Positions 9,505 through 16,824 of a stretch of DNA of 44,103 bases are shown one piece after another (position 1 is the stretch's first letter; each line of letters begins with the position of its first letter). Both the position numbers and the translations under genes were made by a program. Where the stretch lies: the NCBI GenBank assembly GCA_002967695.1, contig PUHN01000029.1:1-44103 (forward strand), read 5' to 3'. Source of the DNA: Rhodobacteraceae bacterium WD3A24 (lineage in GTDB: Bacteria > Pseudomonadota > Alphaproteobacteria > Rhodobacterales > Rhodobacteraceae). The notes under the pieces were generated by a model. It was given only the letters and a program-made list of their open reading frames with translations, had not been told where the DNA came from and made no database searches.

Positions 9505-10467
9505 ATGACCGAGACCTGTCACGACATCGCCCATCTCGGCCATGTCGAGCTTCTCACCGACCGGTTCGACGAAAGTTTCGATTTCTTCACGCGGATCTAC
9601 GGGCTGACCGAGACGGCGCGCGAGGGGCGGTCGTCCTATCTGCGGGCCTGGGACGATTACGAATTCCACACGCTCAAGCTGACGGAGGCCGAGACCACGG
9701 GTGTCGGCCATATCGGCTATCGTGCCGCATCGCCCGAGGCGCTGAAGCGCCGCGTGGCGGCGATCGAGGCGATGGGCTGCGGCGAGGGCTGGAGCGAGGG
9801 CGACCTCGGCCACGGTCGCGCCTATCGGTTCCGCTCGCCCGACGGGCATCTTTTCGAGGTCTATTACGATACCAACTGGTATCGGCCCCCGCCCGAGGAA
9901 AAGCCCGCGCTCAAGAACCTCGCCCAGCGCTATCACGGCCGCGGCTGCGCGGTGCGCCGGCTCGACCATCTCAACCTTCTCGCCGCCGATCTTCCCGCGC
10001 TGCGCGACTTCATGATCGGCGCGCTGGGTAGCCGGATCACCGAGCAGATCGTGCTCGACGACGGCGGTCTGGCGGGGTGCTGGTTCACCGTCAACAACAA
10101 GACCTATGACCTGGCCTGCACCGTCGATCACACCGGCGCGCGGGGGCGGTTCCATCATCTCACCTACGCTGCCGATCAGCGCGAGGACATCTTGCGCGCG
10201 GCCGATATCTATCTGGAAAACGGCGTCTTCATCGAGACCGGCCCGCACAAGCACGCGGTGCAGGGCACGTTCTTTCTCTACGCATGGGAGCCGGCGGGCA
10301 ACCGCGTCGAGATCGCCAATGCCGGGGCGCGGCTGATCCTCGCGCCCGACTGGGCGCCGGTGACCTGGACCGAGGCCGAGCGCCGCAAGGGGCAGGCCTG
10401 GGGGCTCAAGACGATTGAGAGCTTTCACACCCACGGCACGCCCCCCGTCGACGAGGGCGCCGGCTGA
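9505..10467 (+). CDS. Type I extradiol ring-cleavage dioxygenase (XylE-like, VOC superfamily)
   Basis: A 320-residue protein with two vicinal-oxygen-chelate modules (about 9-122 and 153-272), the size and layout of catechol 2,3-dioxygenases. The C-terminal module keeps the Fe(II) facial triad His155 (RLDHLNLL), His217 (GRFHHLTY) and Glu269 (GNRVEIAN), plus His250 and Tyr259 at the spacing of the XylE active-site pair His246/Tyr255. The second-sphere His199 of XylE appears to be Tyr201 here (NKTYDLA), which is odd. It heads an operon whose other genes act on 4-oxalomesaconate, so it may open a trihydroxylated or carboxylated ring such as gallate or a protocatechuate derivative; that is inference. 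Classic gallate dioxygenases belong to the unrelated LigB family. Family assignment strong, substrate open. Confidence 0.85.
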   Translation: MTETCHDIAHLGHVELLTDRFDESFDFFTRIYGLTETAREGRSSYLRAWDDYEFHTLKLTEAETTGVGHIGYRAASPEALKRRVAAIEAMGCGEGWSEGDLGHGRAYRFRSPDGHLFEVYYDTNWYRPPPEEKPALKNLAQRYHGRGCAVRRLDHLNLLAADLPALRDFMIGALGSRITEQIVLDDGGLAGCWFTVNNKTYDLACTVDHTGARGRFHHLTYAADQREDILRAADIYLENGVFIETGPHKHAVQGTFFLYAWEPAGNRVEIANAGARLILAPDWAPVTWTEAERRKGQAWGLKTIESFHTHGTPPVDEGAG

Positions 10468-10502
10468 GGCGGCCTTGTAAGCCCGCAGGAAAAGAGGTTA
10501 TC

Positions 10503-11234
10503 ATGGCAAAGACAGCCCTCGTGATCAGCGCGCATTCGGCTGATTTCGTCTGGCGCTGCGGCGGCGCGATCGCGCTGCATCAGCAGCAGGGGTATCAGGT
10601 CACCATCGTCTGCCTGTCCTATGGCGAGCGGGGCGAGAGCGCGAAGCTGTGGAAACAGCCCGACATGAGCCTCGACAAGGTCAAGGCCGAGCGCAGGCGC
10701 GAGGCGGAGAACGCCGCCGCGGCCCTTGCGGCGCACGATATCCGCTTCTTCGATCTTGGCGACTACCCGCTGGAGCTCGACCGCGCCGCCAAGGACCGGC
10801 TGGTGGACGTGATCCGCGCGGTCCAGCCCGGCTTCATGCTGTCTCACTCTCAATACGACCCCTACAACACCGACCACATGTACGCGGCACAGGTCGCGCT
10901 GGAGTGCCGGATGATCGCCCAGGCCTGGGGCCACAACCCCGGCGAGACTGTGCTGGGGGCGCCGCAACTCTATCTGTTCGAACCGCACCAGACCGAGCAG
11001 ATGGGCTGGAAGCCCGACACATTCCTCGACATCACGCCGGTCTGGGAAAAGAAACGCGCCGCGATCGAGTGCATGGAGGGGCAGGAGCATCTCTGGCACT
11101 ACTACACCAACCTCGCCGAGAACCGCGGCAACCATTTCCGCCGCAACTCCGGCGGGCAGGCCGGCGGGCGCGACTGCAAGTTCGCGGAGGGCTTCCAGTC
11201 GGTCTTTCCGCGCACCGTGGACAGCCTGGCATGA
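10503..11234 (+). CDS. galB: PIG-L family hydrolase, probable 4-oxalomesaconate hydratase (GalB-like)
   Basis: A 243-residue PIG-L/LmbE-fold metalloprotein. The N-terminal zinc motif is AHSADFVWR, giving His11 and Asp14, instead of the PHPDD of typical sugar deacetylases; a further His-containing segment [16 protein letters not shown] supplies the third ligand. The [10 protein letters not shown] form is, as far as I know, characteristic of GalB of Pseudomonas putida, which hydrates 4-oxalomesaconate to 4-carboxy-4-hydroxy-2-oxoadipate. Immediate neighbours encode the matching aldolase and tautomerase, which supports this over a deacetylase. AAAAGAGG a few bases before the ATG is a good ribosome binding site. 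The stop overlaps the next start by four bases. Confidence 0.85.
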   Translation: MAKTALVISAHSADFVWRCGGAIALHQQQGYQVTIVCLSYGERGESAKLWKQPDMSLDKVKAERRREAENAAAALAAHDIRFFDLGDYPLELDRAAKDRLVDVIRAVQPGFMLSHSQYDPYNTDHMYAAQVALECRMIAQAWGHNPGETVLGAPQLYLFEPHQTEQMGWKPDTFLDITPVWEKKRAAIECMEGQEHLWHYYTNLAENRGNHFRRNSGGQAGGRDCKFAEGFQSVFPRTVDSLA

Positions 11235-11905
11235 GCGGGGTCGTCGTGCAGAACGTCGCGCGGGCCGACGCCGGGGTGATCGACGGGCTCGCCCGCGCCG
11301 GGGTGGCCACCCTGCACGAGGCCCAGGGGCGCAAGGGGCTACTGGCCGCCTGCATGCGCCCCATCTATGCTGGCGCGCGGATCGCGGGCTCGGCGGTGAC
11401 GATCAGCGCGCCGCCGGGCGACAACTGGATGCTCCATGTCGCCATCGAGCAGATCGAGGCGGGCGACATTCTCGTGCTCGCGCCCACGAGCCCGTGCGAG
11501 GATGGCTATTTCGGCGATCTTCTGGCCACCTCGGCGCGGGCGCGCGGGTGCCGCGGTCTGGTCATTGAGGCCGGCGTGCGCGACGTGCGCGATCTGACCG
11601 AGATGGGCTTTCCCGTCTGGTCGAAGGCGGTCTTCGCCCAGGGAACGGTCAAGGAGACGGTGGGCTCGGTCAACGTGCCCGTCGTCTGCGCCGGGGCCTG
11701 CGTGGAGGCGGGCGACGTGATCGTCGCCGATGATGACGGCGTCGTGGTCGTCAGGCGCGCCGAGGCGGCCGAGGTTCTCGCGGCGGCCGAACGGCGCATC
11801 GCCGGCGAGGAAGCCAAGCGCGAGCGCCTCGCCGCGGGGGAGCTGGGCCTCGACATCTACGACATGCGCGGCCGGCTGGCCGAGAAGGGGCTGAAATATG
11901 TCTGA
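11231..11905 (+). CDS. galC: 4-carboxy-4-hydroxy-2-oxoadipate aldolase / oxaloacetate decarboxylase (RraA-fold, GalC/LigK-like)
   Basis: A 224-residue RraA-like protein. The core segment [20 protein letters not shown] carries the Arg and the metal-binding Asp of the HMG/CHA aldolase family, and [13 protein letters not shown] is the usual C-terminal strand motif. Class II pyruvate aldolases of this group (LigK, ProA, GalC) split 4-carboxy-4-hydroxy-2-oxoadipate into pyruvate and oxaloacetate and can decarboxylate oxaloacetate. Context decides against the RNase E inhibitor RraA: it sits between GalB- and GalD-like genes. The ATG at 11231 overlaps the preceding stop (ATGA), and the gene overlaps the next by eight bases, so the operon is tightly coupled. 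Confidence 0.9.
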   Translation: MSGVVVQNVARADAGVIDGLARAGVATLHEAQGRKGLLAACMRPIYAGARIAGSAVTISAPPGDNWMLHVAIEQIEAGDILVLAPTSPCEDGYFGDLLATSARARGCRGLVIEAGVRDVRDLTEMGFPVWSKAVFAQGTVKETVGSVNVPVVCAGACVEAGDVIVADDDGVVVVRRAEAAEVLAAAERRIAGEEAKRERLAAGELGLDIYDMRGRLAEKGLKYV

Positions 11906-12941
11906 GGGCACCCGCGCCATGTGGATGCGCGGCGGCACCTCCAAGGGTGGCTATTTCCTGGCCGCGGAGTTGCCTGCGGGCCGCGACGCCTTCCTGTTGC
12001 GGGTGATGGGCTCGCCCGATCCGCGCCAGATCGACGGGATGGGCGGGGCCGATCCGCTGACCTCCAAGGTCGCGGTGGTCCGGCCTTCCGGGCGGGACGA
12101 CGCGGATGTCGATTACCTGTTCCTGCAGGTCTTCGTCGATCGCCCCGTCGTCACCGACGCGCAGAATTGCGGCAACATCCTTGCCGGGGTCGGCCCCTTC
12201 GCGATCGAGCGCGGGCTGGTCGCCGCCGGCGATGGCGAGACCCGCGTGCGCATCTTCATGGAAAACACCGGCCAGATCGCGGTGGCCACGGTGCAGACCC
12301 CGGGCGGGCGCGTCACCTATGAGGGGGACGCCCGCATCGACGGCGTGCCGGGCACCGCCGCGCCCGTCCCCATCGCGTTTCGCGACACGGCCGGGTCGTC
12401 CTGCGGCGCGCTCCTGCCCACCGGCAACGCGGCGGACGAAATAGACGGCATTGCGGCGACGCTGATCGACAACGGAATGCCCTGCGTGGTGATGCGGGCA
12501 GACGCGCTGGGGCTTGCGGGCGACGAGAGCCCCCAGACGCTGGAGGCCGACGCGGCCCTGCGTGCCCGGCTGGAGGCGATACGCCTCAAGGCCGGGCCGA
12601 TGATGAATCTGGGCGACGTGGCCGAGAAGACGGTGCCCAAGATGACGATGGTCTCCGCCCCGCGGGCGGGCGGCGCCATCGCCACGCGCACCTTCATCCC
12701 GCACCGCTGTCACAAGGCCATCGGCGTGCTCGGCGCGGTCAGCGTGGCGACCGCCTGCCTGTTGCCCGAGGGGCCGGCGGCCGAGCTCGCCGCGATCCCC
12801 GAAGGCGATGAGAAGTCGCTTTCGGTCGAGCACCCGACGGGCGAGATGACCGTGATCGCGCGCATGCAGGGCGACGAGGTCGCCGAGGCCGCCATCCTGC
12901 GCACCGCGCGCAAGCTGATGGACGGTCGCGTGTTCGGCTGA
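11898..12941 (+). CDS. galD: 4-oxalomesaconate tautomerase (PrpF family, GalD-like)
   Basis: A 347-residue PrpF-family isomerase with the diaminopimelate epimerase fold. Family markers are [13 protein letters not shown] near the N-terminus, [14 protein letters not shown], and [18 protein letters not shown] with the active-site cysteine. GalD/LigU members isomerise 4-oxalomesaconate between keto and enol forms; PrpF itself acts on 2-methylaconitate. No methylcitrate-cycle genes are near, and the hydratase and aldolase of the oxalomesaconate route are directly upstream, so the GalD role is favoured. It is the last gene of the operon and is followed by a terminator-like hairpin. Confidence 0.88.
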   Translation: MSEGTRAMWMRGGTSKGGYFLAAELPAGRDAFLLRVMGSPDPRQIDGMGGADPLTSKVAVVRPSGRDDADVDYLFLQVFVDRPVVTDAQNCGNILAGVGPFAIERGLVAAGDGETRVRIFMENTGQIAVATVQTPGGRVTYEGDARIDGVPGTAAPVPIAFRDTAGSSCGALLPTGNAADEIDGIAATLIDNGMPCVVMRADALGLAGDESPQTLEADAALRARLEAIRLKAGPMMNLGDVAEKTVPKMTMVSAPRAGGAIATRTFIPHRCHKAIGVLGAVSVATACLLPEGPAAELAAIPEGDEKSLSVEHPTGEMTVIARMQGDEVAEAAILRTARKLMDGRVFG

Positions 12942-12960
12942 CGCCGGCTCGCCCCGACCC

Positions 12961-12990
12961 AGGGCCTCACGGACGCGGCCCTTTTCCTTT
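12961..12990 (+). terminator. Rho-independent terminator after the galBCD-like operon
   Basis: AGGGCC (12961-12966) pairs with GGCCCT (12977-12982) across a ten-base loop, and a T-rich run (TTTTCCTTT) follows on the plus strand. It lies just beyond the galD-like stop. On the minus strand no T-run follows, so it serves the plus-strand operon. Confidence 0.6.
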
Positions 12991-13787
12991 CAGATCGGGG
13001 CGAGTTCGGCGCCGGTGATGTCGGCGCGGGCGGCGAGGGTTTCGACGAAATCGCCCGCGCCGCGCGCCCATGCGGCCTTCTCCAGCGCCTGCGCGATGCG
13101 GGGGCGCGCCGTCTCAAAGGGTAGTACCGCGCCCGGCGCGCGGGCGTTGAGCCGGATTATGTGCCAGCCGTGGCGGGTGAGCACCGGCTGCGCGGTGACC
13201 GCGCCCTCGTCGAGCCGGCGCAGCGCGGCTTCGAATTCGGGCAGGGTGTCGCCGGGGCCGAGCTGGCCCAGATTGCCGCCGGAGTCCTTCGAGCCGCAGT
13301 CGCTTTCCCGCGCGGCGAGCGCGGCGAAGTCCCGGGCCTCCCCGTCGAGCCGGGCGATCAGCGCGGCGGCGCGGGTTTCGGCCGCCCGGCTCGCCGCCGC
13401 GTCGCGCGGATCGCAGGCGCACAGGATGTGCGAGACCTCCCATAGCGGGGGCGAGCGGAAACGCTCCGGCCCCTTTTCCCATTCGCGGCGAATCGCGGCC
13501 TCGGTCACCGGGGCGGGGCTCACCGCCTCGTCGAGAAGGGCTCGGATCAGCGCCTCATCCTCGGTCTCGAAGCGGCCCGGCGCCAGTTCCTCGACCTCGG
13601 CCGGGATCCCGCGCCGCCGCGCCTCCTGCAGCAGCAGGGCGCGGATGGCCAGCGCCTGCGCCGCCTTGCGCCAGGCGATGCCGGGCTTGCCGCTGGGCGC
13701 GGGGTGGTTCTGGGCCTCGGCGGCGATCGCCGCCGAGGGGATGGTCTCGCCGTTGACGACGACATCGGGAAAGAGGGTCGTGGACAT
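12990..13787 (-). CDS. Parvulin-type peptidyl-prolyl cis-trans isomerase at the end of the nar operon
   Basis: About 265 residues with a NifM/PpiC-like layout: a helical N-terminal segment, then a rotamase domain (about residues 115-235) with EVSHILCAC at its start, SGGNLGQLGPGDTLPEFE in the middle and TRHGWHIIRL at its end. It catalyses proline isomerisation and may assist folding of a partner. There is no signal peptide, so it should be cytoplasmic. A GTG at 13796 overlaps the narI stop, but the ATG at 13787 has GGGGAG at proper spacing and is preferred. Being last in narKKGHJI suggests a role in nitrate reductase maturation or assembly, which is inference from position only. Confidence 0.88.
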   Translation of the reverse strand: MSTTLFPDVVVNGETIPSAAIAAEAQNHPAPSGKPGIAWRKAAQALAIRALLLQEARRRGIPAEVEELAPGRFETEDEALIRALLDEAVSPAPVTEAAIRREWEKGPERFRSPPLWEVSHILCACDPRDAAASRAAETRAAALIARLDGEARDFAALAARESDCGSKDSGGNLGQLGPGDTLPEFEAALRRLDEGAVTAQPVLTRHGWHIIRLNARAPGAVLPFETARPRIAQALEKAAWARGAGDFVETLAARADITGAELAPI

Positions 13788-13792
13788 GACGC

Positions 13793-14572
13793 TCACTCCC
13801 CGGGTTCGGGACGCGCAGCGGCGGCCGCCGGCGCCTTTGCGGGGGTCGGGCGGGCAACCCGGTCGCGCGCCCGCTCGCCCTCGGCCAGGGGGCGCGTGCG
13901 GCGTGAGCGCACGATCTGATAGCCGGGGCGCAGGGTGACGTAGCGGATCGGGATCGACAGCATGTGCACCAGCCGGGTGAAGGGGAAGACCAGGAAGATC
14001 GTCAGGCCAAGGAAGATGTGCAGCTTGAAGATCAGCGCGGAGTCGGCAATGGCCGCCGCCGCGCCCGGCTGGAAGGTCGCGATGCCCTGCGCCCAGGCCA
14101 TGAACTTCGTCATCTCGTGGCCGTCGAGGTGCTGGGCCGAAACGAAGATCGTGCCCAGCCCCAGCACGAGCTGCACCAGCAGCAGCACAAGGATGGCGAT
14201 GTCGGCAAAGCTGGAGGTCTTGCGAATCCGCGGGTCCGTCCAGCGGCGGTGGAACAGCATGCCCCCGCCGACCAGCGCCATCACCCCGGCGAATCCGCCG
14301 AGCACCACGGCCAGAAGCTGCTTGGCGCCGTGGGTGACGCCCAGCAGGTCGAACACCCAGAGCGGCGTGAGCAGACCGATCAGGTGGCCGAAGAAGATTA
14401 TAAGGACGCCCACGTGGAACAGGATGGAGCCCCAGATAAGCTGCTTGCGCCGCAGGAACTGGCTTGACGAGGTCTTCCAGGTGAAGGGGTCGCGCTCATA
14501 CCGGGCGATGGAGCCGACGAGCAGCACCGCCGTGGCGATGTAGGGGTAAATCCCGAAAAGGAAGTAGTCCAT
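13793..14572 (-). CDS. narI: Respiratory nitrate reductase gamma subunit NarI
   Basis: A 259-residue cytochrome b membrane subunit. Five hydrophobic segments are visible, and the four haem-ligating histidines expected from E. coli NarI appear at His53 and His63 (second helix) and His185 and His203 (last helix), with the usual 10- and 18-residue spacings. NarI anchors NarGH to the cytoplasmic face and passes electrons from quinol to NarH, releasing protons outside. The C-terminus has an extra Ala/Pro/Arg-rich tail of about 40 residues beyond the last helix, of unknown meaning. It follows narJ after 12 bases. Confidence 0.97.
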   Translation of the reverse strand: MDYFLFGIYPYIATAVLLVGSIARYERDPFTWKTSSSQFLRRKQLIWGSILFHVGVLIIFFGHLIGLLTPLWVFDLLGVTHGAKQLLAVVLGGFAGVMALVGGGMLFHRRWTDPRIRKTSSFADIAILVLLLVQLVLGLGTIFVSAQHLDGHEMTKFMAWAQGIATFQPGAAAAIADSALIFKLHIFLGLTIFLVFPFTRLVHMLSIPIRYVTLRPGYQIVRSRRTRPLAEGERARDRVARPTPAKAPAAAAARPEPGE

Positions 14573-14584
14573 TTATGGCCTCCG

Positions 14585-15298
14585 TTACTCGGCCGCGCCG
14601 GGCGTGACAGACGCCGGCGTGGTCGGGGTATCCATCCGCGCGAGGATGTCGCGCACCTGCGGGCACCCGGCATTGGGGTCGGGGCCGAAGGTCACCTCGG
14701 TTTCCTCCCAGACGGCGTCGAGTGCCTCGAGATCGGCGGGGTCGTCGTCGGGCTGGTCCAGGAGTTCGGCCACCGCCTCGCGGTCGGCCCGCGCCCCCGC
14801 GATCTGCAGAAGCGCCGTGAAGACGGGCGCATACGGGCTGCCGCGCCGCGACAGCCGCTCGCCCAGCGCCTCGATGATGTGCCCGGCGTCCTGCAGCATG
14901 TCCTGCGCCTCCGCGGCCGGGCGGGTGGACAGGTATTCCAGCACCACGGGCAGGTGATCGGGCAGCTCGCTCGTGGCGGGCTCAAACCCCGCCGCGCGGT
15001 AGGTCTCGACAAGGCTGACCATCGCGCCGCCGCGCTCGCGGCTCTCGCCGTGGACATGCTCGAACAGGTTCAGGCTGAGGCTGCGCGTGCGGTCGAAGAG
15101 CGTCACGTAGCCTTCCTGAACCTCGTAGATCTCGCCCTGGGCCAGCCATTCGATCAGCGGGCACAGGGCGTCACGCGCGGTCGGGGTGAGCCGTGCGTCA
15201 CCGGCGATCACGTCGCCGATCTCGGGGCTGGCCGCCTGAAGCTCGGCGGTGGGGTAGCTCAGCAGCAGCGACAGCGCCTTTAGCGTGCGGTCGGTCAT
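14585..15298 (-). CDS. narJ: Nitrate reductase molybdenum cofactor assembly chaperone NarJ
   Basis: A 237-residue soluble all-helical protein of the NarJ/TorD-like group, with the family pattern LSLLLSYPTAEL at the start, the VTLFDRTRSLSLNLFEHVHG segment (about 75-94) and DHLPVVLEYLS (about 120-130). NarJ binds apo-NarG and supports insertion of the molybdenum cofactor and the FS0 cluster before membrane attachment; it is not part of the final enzyme. The ATG overlaps the narH stop (ATGA at 15295-15298), so it is translationally coupled. A longer upstream frame exists but runs into narH and is not real. Confidence 0.96.
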   Translation of the reverse strand: MTDRTLKALSLLLSYPTAELQAASPEIGDVIAGDARLTPTARDALCPLIEWLAQGEIYEVQEGYVTLFDRTRSLSLNLFEHVHGESRERGGAMVSLVETYRAAGFEPATSELPDHLPVVLEYLSTRPAAEAQDMLQDAGHIIEALGERLSRRGSPYAPVFTALLQIAGARADREAVAELLDQPDDDPADLEALDAVWEETEVTFGPDPNAGCPQVRDILARMDTPTTPASVTPGAAE

Positions 15299-16824
15299 CA
15301 GAACGTCTCCTCGGGCAGGGTGAAGCCCTTTTTCTTGCCGCCGAACAGCGAGCCCTTGTTCATCGAGCCGGTCGAGCATCCGTTGCCGTCGGTGAAGCCG
15401 CAGCCGCCGCGGATCTCGGCGCCGTCCTCGACCTGTTCGCGGTGGGCCGTGGGTATGACGAAGCGATCCTCGTAGTCGGCCAGAGCCATGATCTTGTACA
15501 TGTCCTCGATCACGCGGCCCGACATGCCCACGCGCGCGGCGATGGCCTCGTCGCGCACGCCGTCCACCGACAGCGCCCGCATGTAGAGCCGCATCGCCGA
15601 CATGCGCTCCAGCGCGTGGACGATCGGCTCCTCGTCGCCCGCGGTCAGCATGTTGGCGAGGTATCTCACCGGAATGCGCAGGCTGCGCACATCCGGCATC
15701 TCGTCCTGCATGGCGATCTGGCCGGCCTGTGCCGCGTTCTGGATGGGCGAAAGCGGCGGGATGTACCACACCATCGGAAGCGTCCGGTATTCGGGGTGCA
15801 GCGGAAAGGCCACCTTCCAGTCCATGGCCATTTTCCACACCGGGCTTTTCTTCGCCGCCTCGATCCAGTCCTCGGGCACGCCGTCGCGGCGGGCGGCGGC
15901 GATCACCTGCGCGTCGTTGGGGTCGAGGAACACGTCCATCTGCGCGCCGTAGAGGTCGGTTTCGCGCTCGGAATTGGCGGCCTCCTCGATCCGGTCGGCG
16001 TCATAGAGGATAACGCCCAGATACCGGATGCGGCCCACGCAGGTTTCCGAGCACACAGTGGGCTGGCCGCTCTCGATGCGCGGATAGCAGAAGGTGCACT
16101 TCTCGGACTTGCCGGTGTCCCAGTTGTAGTAGATCTTCTTGTAGGGGCAGCCCGAGATGCACATCCGCCAGCCGCGGCACTTCTCCTGATCGATCAGGAC
16201 GATGCCGTCCTCCTCGCGCTTGTAGATCGCGCCCGAGGGGCACGAGGCCGTGCAGGTGGGGTTGAGGCAGTGCTCGCACAGCCTCGGCAGATACATCATG
16301 AAGGTGTTTTCGTACTCGCCGTAGATCTCCTTCTGCACGCCCTCGAAGTTGTAGTCCTGGCTGCGCTTGGAGAACTCGCCGCCCAGGATTTCCTCCCAGT
16401 TTGGGCCCTTCTCGATCTTGTCCATCGGCTCGCCGGTGATCGCCGAGCGGGGCCGCGCGGTGGGGAAGTGGTCCAGCTCGGGCGCCGATTTCAGGTGATC
16501 GTAGTCGAAGTCGAACGGCTCGTAGTAGTCGTCGATCTCGGGCAGGTCCGGGTTGGCGAAGATGTTGGCCAGAATCCGCCATTTCGACCCCTGCTTGGGC
16601 TGCAGCTTGCCGCGCGAGTTGCGCACCCAGCCGCCGTTCCAGCGTTTCTGGTTTTCCCAGTCGGTGGGGTAGCCGGTGCCCGGCTTGGTCTCGACGTTGT
16701 TGAACCACGCGTATTCGACGCCGTCGCGGCTGGTCCACACGTTCTTGCAGGTGACCGAGCAGGTGTGACAGCCGATGCACTTGTCCAGGTTGAGGACTTT
16801 TCCGATCTGCGCGCGCACTCTCAT
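15298..16824 (-). CDS. narH: Respiratory nitrate reductase beta subunit NarH
   Basis: A 508-residue iron-sulfur subunit. Four ferredoxin-like cysteine groups are visible: CIGCHTCSVTC (about 18-28), CEHCLNPTCTASCP, CRGWRMCISGCP and, further on, CTFCYPRIESGQPTVCSETC. The Trp in CRGWRMC replaces one cysteine, as expected for the [3Fe-4S] cluster of NarH, leaving three [4Fe-4S] clusters. It relays electrons from NarI haems to NarG. Start and stop overlap narG and narJ respectively by four bases each. The C-terminus contains a His/Asp-poor linker and a GGCGFTDGNGCSTGS segment common to the family. Confidence 0.98.
   Translation of the reverse strand: MRVRAQIGKVLNLDKCIGCHTCSVTCKNVWTSRDGVEYAWFNNVETKPGTGYPTDWENQKRWNGGWVRNSRGKLQPKQGSKWRILANIFANPDLPEIDDYYEPFDFDYDHLKSAPELDHFPTARPRSAITGEPMDKIEKGPNWEEILGGEFSKRSQDYNFEGVQKEIYGEYENTFMMYLPRLCEHCLNPTCTASCPSGAIYKREEDGIVLIDQEKCRGWRMCISGCPYKKIYYNWDTGKSEKCTFCYPRIESGQPTVCSETCVGRIRYLGVILYDADRIEEAANSERETDLYGAQMDVFLDPNDAQVIAAARRDGVPEDWIEAAKKSPVWKMAMDWKVAFPLHPEYRTLPMVWYIPPLSPIQNAAQAGQIAMQDEMPDVRSLRIPVRYLANMLTAGDEEPIVHALERMSAMRLYMRALSVDGVRDEAIAARVGMSGRVIEDMYKIMALADYEDRFVIPTAHREQVEDGAEIRGGCGFTDGNGCSTGSMNKGSLFGGKKKGFTLPEETF

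Noticed and set aside
10503-11234. Sugar N-deacetylase (ordinary PIG-L/LmbE)
   Set aside because: The zinc motif is AHSAD rather than PHPDD, and the gene is coupled to the aldolase and tautomerase of the oxalomesaconate route.
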